Assembly: GCF_000271665.2 (NCBI RefSeq)
Contig: NZ_CP010978.1
Span: 714,501 to 778,500, forward strand
Length of the DNA stretch: 64,000 nucleotides
Source: Pelosinus fermentans JBW45
Lineage (GTDB): Bacteria; Bacillota; Negativicutes; DSM-13327
Direction of reading: 5' to 3'
The position numbers were made by a program, and so were the translations under genes. Under the pieces are notes generated by a model that saw nothing but the letters and a program-made list of their open reading frames with translations, had not been told where the DNA came from and did not search any database. Positions 11,279 to 19,146 of the stretch are shown here, one piece after another. The number at the start of each line of letters is the position of its first letter. Positions within the stretch are counted from its first letter, which is position 1.

Positions 11279-11878
11279 ATGTTTAACCTAACAAAAAAAA
11301 ATATTGGTTTGCTGTTAGGTTTCCTGTGCCTAATGTTCTTGGTAGCAACTCCGGTCTCTGCGATGTCCTTGTGGAGTGATAGTGGAGCTAGTAGCAGCTT
11401 GTATGGTGATTATAAGGCTCGTGCCGTTGGCGATACTCTTACTATCATCATCAGCGAAAATTCTAGTGCGAATCGTGCTGGTAACGCTGCAAATTCTAAG
11501 TCGACCAGCTTAAATATGAATGCTGGAACGGGAATCTTTCATGGAATTGCATCTGCTACAGCAGGTAATTCTGACAGCTTTCAGGCTAAGGGTTCCCTTG
11601 TCAATACCAATAACGTTACGGCAAGAATGACGGCTCAGGTGCTTGAGGTGAAGCCTAACGGGGACTTAATTGTCTCTGGAACACAAAGTATCAAACAAAA
11701 TGGTGAAGAACAAAAGATTACGATTTCCGGAATTGTACGTCAAGCGGACATTTCAGCTGATAATACCATATTGTCTACTTACATAGGTAACGCTCAAATA
11801 AAAATAGATGGCAATGGTCCGATTGCTAGAAAGCAGCGTCAAGGGATTATTAGCCAATTACTGAACTTCTTGTTTTAA
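11279..11878 (+). CDS. flgH: Flagellar L-ring protein FlgH
   Basis: 199 aa. FlgH forms the L ring in the outer membrane around the rod. SLYGDYKARAVGDTLTIII is the FlgH core motif, followed by GNLIVSGTQSI-like sequence (NGDLIVSGTQSIKQNGE) and SGIVRQADISADNTI. The signal peptide ends at VSA with no lipobox cysteine, whereas proteobacterial FlgH is a lipoprotein; this version appears to be cut by signal peptidase I. It lies directly upstream of flgI. Confidence 0.94.
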   Translation: MFNLTKKNIGLLLGFLCLMFLVATPVSAMSLWSDSGASSSLYGDYKARAVGDTLTIIISENSSANRAGNAANSKSTSLNMNAGTGIFHGIASATAGNSDSFQAKGSLVNTNNVTARMTAQVLEVKPNGDLIVSGTQSIKQNGEEQKITISGIVRQADISADNTILSTYIGNAQIKIDGNGPIARKQRQGIISQLLNFLF

Positions 11879-11891
11879 AACGGAGGATATT

Positions 11892-13004
11892 ATGCGCAGG
11901 TTAATCATCATGATAACGATTTTATCTTGTGCTATGGCGATTGTGCCAACAGCACTAGCAGCCAGCTCAATAACACGGATAAAAGATGTAGCAAAAGTAC
12001 AAGGTGTTAGAGCCAATCAACTGGTGGGATATGGGTTGGTAACCGGGCTGGCTGGTACAGGTGATTCAAATACACTTGTCCAAACGAGACAGTCCATTGC
12101 CAATATGCTAAAAAGTTTTGGCTTAACAGTAACTGATTCCCAGCTTAAATCGAAAAATGTAGCAGCGGTTATGGTCACTGCTCAATTACCAGCTTTTGTA
12201 AAGCCCGGTGATACCATTGATATGACAGTATCTTCCATGGGAGATGCGAAAAGTCTTCAAGGCGGTATTTTGCTGCAAACGCCCTTGAAGGCAGCGAATG
12301 GACAAGTGTATGCCGTAGGACAGGGGCCTGTTTCTACAGGTGGTTTTAGTGCAAGTGGTGGTGGCAGCAGTCTACAAAAGAACTTTCCAACTACTGGCAC
12401 TACCCCCAATGGTGCAATTGTAGAACGTGAGGTACCTACCCAATTGATATCGCCCAGTGGTTCGATTACACTGGCTTTGAGTCAGCCTGACTTTACTACT
12501 GCTGCTCGGATTGGTGACGCTATTAACAATCGGTTTGGTAATATTTCCACGACTCGTGATCCAGGTACTGTGGTGGTTTCAGTTCCTAGTACTTACGACA
12601 ACGACGTGGTGGGATTCGTCGCTTCCATAGAAGAACTCTATATTAATCCTGATACTATTGCCAAGATTATAATTAATGAACGCACAGGTACCATTGTAAT
12701 GGGTTCCAATGTTACGATTGATGAAGTAGCTGTAGCGCAAGGTGGACTCAGTATTCGTATTGACAGAACCACAGATGTATCTCAGCCACCGCCTTTTTCT
12801 GGTGGATCTACAGTGGTTACAAATAATACTTCTGTTGATGTGAAAGAAGATAAAGCAAATGTTATGGTATTGCCTTCTACGGCGAGTGTAGGTGATGTTG
12901 TAAATGCATTAAATGCCATTGGTGCAACACCAAGGGATATTATCTCTATATTGCAGGCTATGAAGGCTGCTGGAGCCTTACATGCTGACTTGCAGATTAT
13001 TTAG
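11892..13004 (+). CDS. flgI: Flagellar P-ring protein FlgI
   Basis: 370 aa with a signal peptide ending near ALA. FlgI forms the P ring at the peptidoglycan layer. Conserved motifs include RIKDVAKVQGVRANQLVGYG, VTGLAGTGDS, KNVAAVMVTAQLPAFVKPGD and the C-terminal DVVNALNAIGATPRDIISIL. CGGAGG is 13 bp after the flgH stop. Together with flgH and flgA it shows that the flagellum crosses a peptidoglycan layer and an outer membrane. Confidence 0.96.
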   Translation: MRRLIIMITILSCAMAIVPTALAASSITRIKDVAKVQGVRANQLVGYGLVTGLAGTGDSNTLVQTRQSIANMLKSFGLTVTDSQLKSKNVAAVMVTAQLPAFVKPGDTIDMTVSSMGDAKSLQGGILLQTPLKAANGQVYAVGQGPVSTGGFSASGGGSSLQKNFPTTGTTPNGAIVEREVPTQLISPSGSITLALSQPDFTTAARIGDAINNRFGNISTTRDPGTVVVSVPSTYDNDVVGFVASIEELYINPDTIAKIIINERTGTIVMGSNVTIDEVAVAQGGLSIRIDRTTDVSQPPPFSGGSTVVTNNTSVDVKEDKANVMVLPSTASVGDVVNALNAIGATPRDIISILQAMKAAGALHADLQII

Positions 13005-13018
13005 GTAGGTGGATACGA

Positions 13019-13396
13019 GTGCAGATAGCAGGAATTAGTTCATCAAGTATGATAAGTAATTTGGATTCTGTGCAAACTAAGGCTAAAGGTGATTTTGCTG
13101 AGCATTTAGCACAGGAAACAGAAAAAGCGCAGCAGGTAAAAGATAATGCTAAGTTAAAAAAGACTTGTCAGGACTTAGAGGCTGTATTTCTAAATATTAT
13201 GATGACGAATATGCGTAAGACGGTGGATAAGTCCAAATTAGTAGATAGTTCTAAGGAAGAGACGATGACATCTATGTTGGACGCAGAAATGACAAAAGAT
13301 ATGGCAAAGGCTGGAGGTATTGGATTGGCGGATATGCTTTACCGTCAATTACGTACTCCGGATCCTGTCAGCAATAAGTCCCAGGCACCGAAATAG
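13019..13396 (+). CDS. flgJ: FlgJ-like rod-binding protein (no muramidase domain)
   Basis: 125 aa with GTG start. It contains the rod-binding domain typical of the FlgJ N-terminus (LKKTCQDLEAVFLNIMMTNM, MTSMLDAEMTKDMAKAGGIG LAD). FlgJ caps the growing rod. The C-terminal peptidoglycan hydrolase domain of enterobacterial FlgJ is absent, as in many Firmicutes and alphaproteobacteria, so another enzyme must open the wall. It is the last gene of this flagellar block; a terminator overlaps its stop codon. Confidence 0.88.
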   Translation: MQIAGISSSSMISNLDSVQTKAKGDFAEHLAQETEKAQQVKDNAKLKKTCQDLEAVFLNIMMTNMRKTVDKSKLVDSSKEETMTSMLDAEMTKDMAKAGGIGLADMLYRQLRTPDPVSNKSQAPK

Positions 13397-13410
13397 TGCC
13401 TGGGTTTTTC
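13380..13410 (+). terminator. Terminator overlapping the flgJ stop codon
   Basis: CCCAGGCAC (13380-13388) pairs with GTGCCTGGG (13396-13404), followed by TTTTTC. The last flgJ codons are part of the stem. Confidence 0.9.
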
Positions 13411-13450
13411 TCATCAGTAAGGAAAGTGTAAGTTTTATTAGGGGGATATT

Positions 13451-13536
13451 GAACCGCAGAGAACACAGAGAGCGCAGAGGGTGTACGCTGAGGCGATGTT
13501 GTTATATCTCTGTGTTCTCTGCGCCTCTGTGGTTCG
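13451..13536 (+). repeat. CTCTG-type inverted intergenic repeat
   Basis: The left arm starts GAACCGCAGAGAACACAGAG and the right arm ends with units CTCTGTGTT, CTCTGCGC and CTCTGTGGTTC, so the whole can fold into a long hairpin. It belongs to the dispersed family found at many gaps in this window. Confidence 0.8.
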
Positions 13537-13603
13537 TAAAGAACGTGTTAGAGTCTTTCGTATTTTAAAATGTGCTAGTGGTTTTCTTAGGGGGAATATA
13601 ACA

Positions 13604-15010
13604 ATGAAAATTTTTAAACGTGTGTACATATTGATGATGCTGATCATTTTTTGTTCGCAGATCGTGTGGGCAGCTCCAGCTAAGCCTGTGCTGCAAAAAG
13701 TTCGTTACAGCCAAAGCGCAGAGCAAGTACGTATTGTATTTGATGTAAATGAACTGCCTGAATATACCGCTCAGCTTTCTGCCAATCAGGATCAGATTAT
13801 TATTGATTTTACGAATACAGATAGTAGTAAAATACCAATATTGCAATTAAACGATCCGATTGTTAGTAACGTGCAAATTATCCAGGTACAGCCAGGCAAA
13901 CAGCGAGTAGTCATTAATCTCAAAAAACCGATTGTGTCTTATAAATTGTTTACACTATCGAATCCCAAGCGGATTGTAATTGATATTGTAAAAGAATTTG
14001 ACCGTAAGTATGAGGAACAAATTGGAACTGGTTTAAAGTATATCTCTTTATATCGCAGTATTAAGGCAGGACCTATTTCTGCATATGTGGTGGATCTAGC
14101 TCCAGGCAGCGATTATGTCATAAAGCCAGTATTGTCCAATAATGCGATTGTGGATTTAGAAAAAGTACAAGCGATGGCAGAACGTAATAAAGGCATCGCT
14201 GCCGTTAACGCTTCTTATTTTGCTCTTAATGGCGAAATCATAGGGCTGCTGAAAATGAATGGTGAAATTGTGAGTTCTCCTACAATTGGACGAACTGCCT
14301 TAGGAATCTTGCCTGATGGTAAGATATTGTTTGACCAGATTGACTATAAGGGTACGGTTACCTTACCAGATGGAGCTACAATTGCTATTACGGGGGTGAA
14401 TCATGAGCGGGGACAGGATGATTTAATTCTGTATAATAATTATTATGACAATATGACCGGTGCAAATGAATATGGTACGGATTATATTGTGAGTCAAGAT
14501 GTTATTACTGCAGTCGTACATGGTAATGCTGTTATTCCACCGGGAGCAGTTGTGCTTTCAGCTCATGGCAGCAACGAAAAAGCATTATCCAGTTTGAAAG
14601 TGGGTGATGCAATAAAAATTAACCAGACACTTGGTTCCGTTTGGGATAAGACAATATATGTCATTGGGGCAGGTCCCCGCTTGATTAAAAATAACAGTGT
14701 ATTCTTAACCAGTAAAATAGAAGAATTTCCTCCAGATATAGCAGTCGGAAGAGCGCCTCGTACCGCAGTCGGCGTAACGAAAGATGGACATGTTCTGCTT
14801 GTTGTAGTGGATGGAAGGCAGCAGCATAGTATGGGAGTGACGCTGTTAGAATTAGCCTTATTGATGCAAGAGTTTGGAGCTGTGGATGCGATGAATTTGG
14901 ATGGCGGAGGCTCTAGTGAGATGGTCGTTAAAGGTAAAATTATGAATAAACCCTCCGATGGGCGCGAGAGATCAGTAGGAGATGCATTAATTATTGTTCC
15001 TAAGGATTGA
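13604..15010 (+). CDS. AMIN-domain plus phosphodiester glycosidase (NAGPA-like) family protein
   Basis: 468 aa, secreted (signal peptide ending at VWA). Residues about 25-130 resemble an AMIN domain (repeated beta strands such as SAEQVRIVFDVNELP and NPKRIVIDIVKE), which binds peptidoglycan or localises envelope proteins. The C-terminal part matches the NAGPA/phosphodiester glycosidase family: GRAPRTAVGVTKDGHVLLVV, QEFGAVDAMNLDGGGSSEM and GRERSVGDALIIVP. The probable substrate is a sugar phosphodiester in the envelope, but it is not known. ATG 13604 follows a GGGGGAATATAACA leader; the open frame extends upstream through the repeat but has no ribosome site there. Confidence 0.8.
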   Translation: MKIFKRVYILMMLIIFCSQIVWAAPAKPVLQKVRYSQSAEQVRIVFDVNELPEYTAQLSANQDQIIIDFTNTDSSKIPILQLNDPIVSNVQIIQVQPGKQRVVINLKKPIVSYKLFTLSNPKRIVIDIVKEFDRKYEEQIGTGLKYISLYRSIKAGPISAYVVDLAPGSDYVIKPVLSNNAIVDLEKVQAMAERNKGIAAVNASYFALNGEIIGLLKMNGEIVSSPTIGRTALGILPDGKILFDQIDYKGTVTLPDGATIAITGVNHERGQDDLILYNNYYDNMTGANEYGTDYIVSQDVITAVVHGNAVIPPGAVVLSAHGSNEKALSSLKVGDAIKINQTLGSVWDKTIYVIGAGPRLIKNNSVFLTSKIEEFPPDIAVGRAPRTAVGVTKDGHVLLVVVDGRQQHSMGVTLLELALLMQEFGAVDAMNLDGGGSSEMVVKGKIMNKPSDGRERSVGDALIIVPKD

Positions 15011-15060
15011 TAATTCATGCTAATGCTGTATAATGAAACTAAGTAAGGAGGTGGCTTACC

Positions 15061-15369
15061 ATGCTTCATAGAAAAAGCATAGCAGTTTTGGTAATCGGTT
15101 TTGTGCTAATCGTTGGCAGCTTATTAGTTACTGCAAATAGTGTTGTAGAACAAAAGGCCTCTCTGGCTGGAACCATTACAAGTAATGGCTTGGTTAAACC
15201 GGGGACTACTGTCCGTGAAGGTGACGTGTTGGTGAAGATCGACACAATAACGGGGGCGATACCAGCATCAAGGGCCACAGCTAATGGCGTTGTAAAAGAA
15301 GTTTTAGTTTCACCGGGAGTTTCAGTTGCTGTTGGTGATGTAGTTGCTCGTATTGAAATCGGTAAATAA
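15061..15369 (+). CDS. Small membrane-anchored barrel-sandwich (HlyD/lipoyl-like) protein
   Basis: 102 aa: one N-terminal membrane segment (residues about 7-27) and an extracytoplasmic domain with two half-motifs of a barrel-sandwich hybrid (SLAGTITSNGLVKPGTTVRE, and ATANGVVKEVLVSPGVSVAV). This is the fold of biotinyl/lipoyl and HlyD domains, but there is no modifiable lysine in a MKM-type turn; SRATANG stands there instead. AAGGAGGTGG precedes the ATG. It lies between the NAGPA-like gene and the S55 peptidase gene, 16 bp before the latter, so they probably form an operon. Function unknown. Confidence 0.7.
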   Translation: MLHRKSIAVLVIGFVLIVGSLLVTANSVVEQKASLAGTITSNGLVKPGTTVREGDVLVKIDTITGAIPASRATANGVVKEVLVSPGVSVAVGDVVARIEIGK

Positions 15370-15385
15370 AGAAAGGATGATATAT

Positions 15386-17191
15386 TTGGTAAAACTATGC
15401 AGGCAGTGTCGTCTGGCACTGCTTATTTTTTTATTAATGCTGCCGATGTCCTTAGTATGGGCTGCACCCGAGATCATGCCAGTAGAGAATATAAAGGTAG
15501 GTATGCAGGGAATTGGCAAAACTGTAGTTTCTGGTACTAAGTTAGAAGAATTTGGTGTAGAAGTATTAGGAATTATGAAAAACAAAGGGCCAGCAGGGGA
15601 TTTGATTTTGGTGCGAACCTCTGGAGACGTTATTGACCGAACGGGAGGAATTGCACAAGGAATGAGCGGCAGTCCCGTCTATATTGATGGCAAGCTGGTA
15701 GGAGCGGTGGCCTATGGCTGGTCATTGACCGACCATAAAGTTGGCATGGTCACTCCTATTGGGGATATGCTGAAATTATGGGATATGCCTGACAATTATA
15801 ACGATACGATGCAGTTTATGAAGGAAATACCAGATTTTGAGCCAATGACCACACCATTGATGGTATCTGGTTTTAGTGAACACGCTTTAACAATGTTGCA
15901 AGACAAACTTAAACCTTTTAATTTGGTACCTCAAGAAGTAGGAGAAGCTCCTTCAGATGTTGTGTTTGCTCCTCTAGAACCAGGGAGTGCTGTAGGAGTT
16001 GAGTTAGTTCGCGGCGATGTGAGTGTGGGAGCTTTGGGTACTGTTACTTACGTGGAAGATAATAAAGTCTTAGCATTTGGTCATCCATTTTTGAAGAAGG
16101 GGAATATTGGATACTTCATGACCAATGCCTACGTGTTTTCCACTGTTAATGGCTTAGAAAACTCATTTAAAGTCGGTACGATGGGAGAACCTGTCGGTAT
16201 TATCAACCAGGATCGAGGAGCAGGAATTGCTGGATACCTTAGCAGGTATCCCACCATTATCCCGATACGCATCATCGTGAAAGATAATGATACTGGACAA
16301 ACCCAGGATGCAGCAGTACAAGTGGTAAAAGATGAGCAGCTCTCATCCATTTTGTCGGCTACCACTATGTTCAATGTCATTGACAAGACCATGGATCGGG
16401 TAGGGCCGGGAACAGCTAAAGTTAGTTTTGAAATTTCTGGTCAAAATATGCCTGGAGGGATTATTACTCGAGAAAATATGTTTTACAGCCCTGCCAGTAT
16501 CGGTGAAGCGGCTGTGGGTGAGTTTTTGGAAGCCATGGCAATGCTAACGGGGAATCCATACAATCCAGTTAATCTGATGGATGTTAAGGTCCATGTTTCT
16601 GTTAGCGAAGAGCGTCGTACCGCTACTATTGTGGAAGCCCAGACAAAAACTCCTAGTGTAAAGCCTGGGGAAAATGTTGAAATTGGCGTAAAAATAAAGC
16701 CGTTTCGCGGCGAGCCGATTCAGCACAGCGTTTCCTTTGCTGTTCCTAAAGATCAGCCGGAAGGGCCTCTTACCCTAGAAGTGCGTGGAGGCGGCATGGT
16801 CCCTTTAATCCAGCTGTTAGCTAAAAATCAGGGAGTGGATGAAGGGTTACTAATGCTCAGCAATCCAAAGCCAAAAAACCAGAGCTTCGCTGATGTGGTT
16901 AAAGAATTTATGGAACGTGACCGCAACAATGAAATTGTTGTAGAAGTGCTGGATATGGGAATGAATGATCTATTCGGCAATGCTACTTTAGGTAAAGATA
17001 AAACCAATAACAAGAAGCAAGAGAAAGGTATAGTAGAAAATACAGTTTCTCTGAAAACTGATATTAAAGCTGTAAATGCTAAGGATAAGATAAAGCAAGG
17101 AAAAGTAAAAAACAGCATTACCACAGATTATATCATTGACGGTGATACACAAGTCGTAGTCAACGTAGTAAAAGCCCCAGCGAAAAAATAG
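15386..17191 (+). CDS. SpoIVB-type (S55) serine peptidase domain protein
   Basis: About 602 aa. A signal peptide (residues 1-27, ending at VWA) is followed by an S55 domain: GMQGIGKTVVSGTKLEEFGV, GGIAQGMSGSPVYIDGKLVG with the probable catalytic Ser, and DHKVGMVTPIGDML. SpoIVB itself is about 425 aa with a PDZ domain; this protein is longer, with a beta-rich C-terminal half and a Lys-rich tail. It is therefore probably an envelope protease or scaffold rather than SpoIVB. The start is uncertain: TTG 15386 has GAAAGGATGA at good spacing, whereas the in-frame ATG at 15377 lies inside that site. A terminator follows. Confidence 0.78.
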   Translation: MVKLCRQCRLALLIFLLMLPMSLVWAAPEIMPVENIKVGMQGIGKTVVSGTKLEEFGVEVLGIMKNKGPAGDLILVRTSGDVIDRTGGIAQGMSGSPVYIDGKLVGAVAYGWSLTDHKVGMVTPIGDMLKLWDMPDNYNDTMQFMKEIPDFEPMTTPLMVSGFSEHALTMLQDKLKPFNLVPQEVGEAPSDVVFAPLEPGSAVGVELVRGDVSVGALGTVTYVEDNKVLAFGHPFLKKGNIGYFMTNAYVFSTVNGLENSFKVGTMGEPVGIINQDRGAGIAGYLSRYPTIIPIRIIVKDNDTGQTQDAAVQVVKDEQLSSILSATTMFNVIDKTMDRVGPGTAKVSFEISGQNMPGGIITRENMFYSPASIGEAAVGEFLEAMAMLTGNPYNPVNLMDVKVHVSVSEERRTATIVEAQTKTPSVKPGENVEIGVKIKPFRGEPIQHSVSFAVPKDQPEGPLTLEVRGGGMVPLIQLLAKNQGVDEGLLMLSNPKPKNQSFADVVKEFMERDRNNEIVVEVLDMGMNDLFGNATLGKDKTNNKKQEKGIVENTVSLKTDIKAVNAKDKIKQGKVKNSITTDYIIDGDTQVVVNVVKAPAKK

Positions 17192-17194
17192 ATA

Positions 17195-17258
17195 AAGAAG
17201 ACTTTGATTGCAGAGGGGACTCAAACCTCCTCTGAATCAGAGTCTTCTTTATTTTTTG
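17195..17258 (+). terminator. Terminator after the S55 peptidase gene
   Basis: AAAGAAGACTTTGATT pairs with AATCAGAGTCTTCTTT, with an inner GAGG/CCTC stem, and is followed by ATTTTTTG. Confidence 0.88.
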
Positions 17259-17327
17259 TCTATGAAGATGGAATATATAAGGTCGCGCCATCGTCCTGGT
17301 TTAAAAGTTTTATTTAAAGAGAATGTT

Positions 17328-17430
17328 GAACCGCAGAGCGCACAGAGGTTGCAGAGGACACAGAGTGAACTGAGGGGGATTTTTTAATTTTATCAATCTT
17401 TTCTCTGTGTTCTCTGTGCCTCTGCGGTTC
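17328..17430 (+). repeat. CTCTG-type inverted intergenic repeat
   Basis: The left arm is GAACCGCAGAGCGCACAGAG and the right arm ends in CTCTGTGTT, CTCTGTGC and CTCTGCGGTTC units. Same family as 13451-13536. Confidence 0.8.
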
Positions 17431-17475
17431 ATTTTTTCTTTATTTTTTCGATCCATGTTTTACTATTCCATCAAT

Positions 17476-17499
17476 TTCCCCTGCACGGGGTGCAGGGAA
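17476..17499 (+). other. GC-rich hairpin upstream of mlaE
   Basis: TTCCCCTGCA and TGCAGGGAA pair around CGGGG in an otherwise AT-rich gap. It has no T run, so it is not an obvious terminator. It may be a 5' leader element or operator for the mla operon. Confidence 0.4.
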
Positions 17500-17588
17500 C
17501 TTGCGTTTTTTATGGAATACTTCATAATAAGACAATTTTTTAATATAATTGTAATAGTAAAGTTTAAATGTCAATGTGAGGGATTATA

Positions 17589-18362
17589 ATGTTGCTAGCT
17601 ATAGTAGAAAGCATTGGACGGCAAGTGATTCTTTGGATGGAAAATAGCGGTCGGATTGTTATCCTGTTAGGCAATACCTTATTTCATTTGCGGGAAAAGC
17701 CTAGAATGAAACATGTACTGCATCAAATGGCGCATCTAGGTGTAGATTCTTTGCCAATCGTATTGCTGACGATTTTATTTACAGGTATGGTAATTACACT
17801 GCAAACTGCCACTGAATTTATTAAATATGGTGCTCAGTCGTCTGTGGGAGGCGTTGTGGCAATTGCCATGGCAAGGGAACTAGCCCCTGTTTTAACAGGA
17901 GTGGTAGTTGCAGGACGTGTAGGAGCAGCCATTACGGCAGAGATTGGTTCTATGAAGGTTACAGAACAAATTGATGCGCTGCGGGTGATGGCCATTAACC
18001 CTATCAAATATTTAGTAGTACCCAGGTTATTAGCTTGTGTTATTATGGTACCTATATTAGTCATCTTTGCTGATATCATTGGTACAGTAGGTGGTTACTT
18101 GGTAGCCACCTTATACGCTGATATCAGCTCTTTTACCTATATTCATTCTATTACACTTTTTACTGTAGTTAATGATATAATAGGCGGTTTGGTTAAGGCC
18201 ATGTTCTTTGGCGGTATTATTGCGATTATCGGCTGTTATAAAGGCTTAACAACAGGTGAGGGCGCTGAAGGTGTGGGGCGGGCTACAACCGCATCCGTAG
18301 TTAGCTCGATTATTCTGATTTTCATTAGCAATTATTTTTTGTCTTTAGTGCTGTATCGGTAA
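17589..18362 (+). CDS. mlaE: MlaE-type ABC permease (phospholipid transport)
   Basis: 257-aa inner-membrane permease of the MCE/Mla phospholipid transporter. About five hydrophobic segments are visible. Family motifs include MARELAPVLTGVVVAGRVGA, AAITAEIGSMKVTEQIDALR and the C-terminal TTGEGAEGVGRATTASVVSS. It lies 19 bp before mlaF, which overlaps mlaD. The MlaE2F2D6-type complex moves lipids between the inner and outer membrane. Confidence 0.95.
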   Translation: MLLAIVESIGRQVILWMENSGRIVILLGNTLFHLREKPRMKHVLHQMAHLGVDSLPIVLLTILFTGMVITLQTATEFIKYGAQSSVGGVVAIAMARELAPVLTGVVVAGRVGAAITAEIGSMKVTEQIDALRVMAINPIKYLVVPRLLACVIMVPILVIFADIIGTVGGYLVATLYADISSFTYIHSITLFTVVNDIIGGLVKAMFFGGIIAIIGCYKGLTTGEGAEGVGRATTASVVSSIILIFISNYFLSLVLYR

Positions 18363-18381
18363 GCGAGAGGATGGTGAATGA

Positions 18382-19146
18382 ATGATAAAATTGGAAAAGA
18401 TTAGCATGAGTTTTCATGGAAAATATATATTGCAAGGCATTGATCTGGAAGTAAAGAAAGGGGAGACCTTAGTCGTAATCGGCCCCAGCGGTTCGGGAAA
18501 AAGTACGCTGCTGCGTTTAATGGTGGGGCTCTTAAAGCCTACCCAGGGAGAGGTGTGGATTAAAGGACAAGAAATCTCTCATTTATCAGAGGATAATTTA
18601 AACAAAGTTCGTATTGGTATGGGGATGGTTTTTCAGTACTCTGCCTTATTTGATTCCATGACAGTAGGAGACAATGTGGCCTTTGGACTTCGCGAACATA
18701 CCACGATGACCGAGGCTGAGATTCATAAAATTGTCACTCGTAATCTTCGCATGGTGGGACTAGCAGGGCAGCAGGATGTCATGCCCAATGAGTTATCAGG
18801 AGGCATGAAGAAACGGGTAAGCTTAGCCAGAGCTATTGCAATCAGACCGGAAATCATGTTATATGATGAACCGACAGCAGGTTTAGACCCGATTATGTCA
18901 GGAACCATTGATCGGCTGATTATGAATGCCAAGCGTGTGTTAGGTGTTACCTCTGTAGTCGTCACCCATCATATGTCCAGTGCTTTTAAAATAGCTGATC
19001 GTGTTGCCATGATTCATGGAGGACGCATTATTGAGGTGGGGACGGTAGAGCAAATCAAACAGTCTGAAAACCCTGTGGTACAGCAATTCATTCTTGGGCT
19101 AAAGTCACCTAGCGCATATGTAAGAAGGAGGTCGGAAATGAGATGA
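18382..19146 (+). CDS. mlaF: MlaF-type ABC ATPase
   Basis: 254-aa ATPase of the Mla complex. Walker A GPSGSGKSTLLRLMVGLL, the Q-loop FQYSALFDSMTV, the signature LSGGMKKRVSLARAI (the GGMKKR form typical of Mla ATPases) and Walker B IMLYDEPTAGLDPI are all present. The stop overlaps the mlaD start by four bases (ATGA), implying translational coupling. Confidence 0.96.
   Translation: MIKLEKISMSFHGKYILQGIDLEVKKGETLVVIGPSGSGKSTLLRLMVGLLKPTQGEVWIKGQEISHLSEDNLNKVRIGMGMVFQYSALFDSMTVGDNVAFGLREHTTMTEAEIHKIVTRNLRMVGLAGQQDVMPNELSGGMKKRVSLARAIAIRPEIMLYDEPTAGLDPIMSGTIDRLIMNAKRVLGVTSVVVTHHMSSAFKIADRVAMIHGGRIIEVGTVEQIKQSENPVVQQFILGLKSPSAYVRRRSEMR

Noticed and set aside
14563-15069. 168-aa minus-strand open frame
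   Set aside because: It is a shadow of the glycosidase gene, Ser/Thr/Pro rich as expected for an antisense reading.
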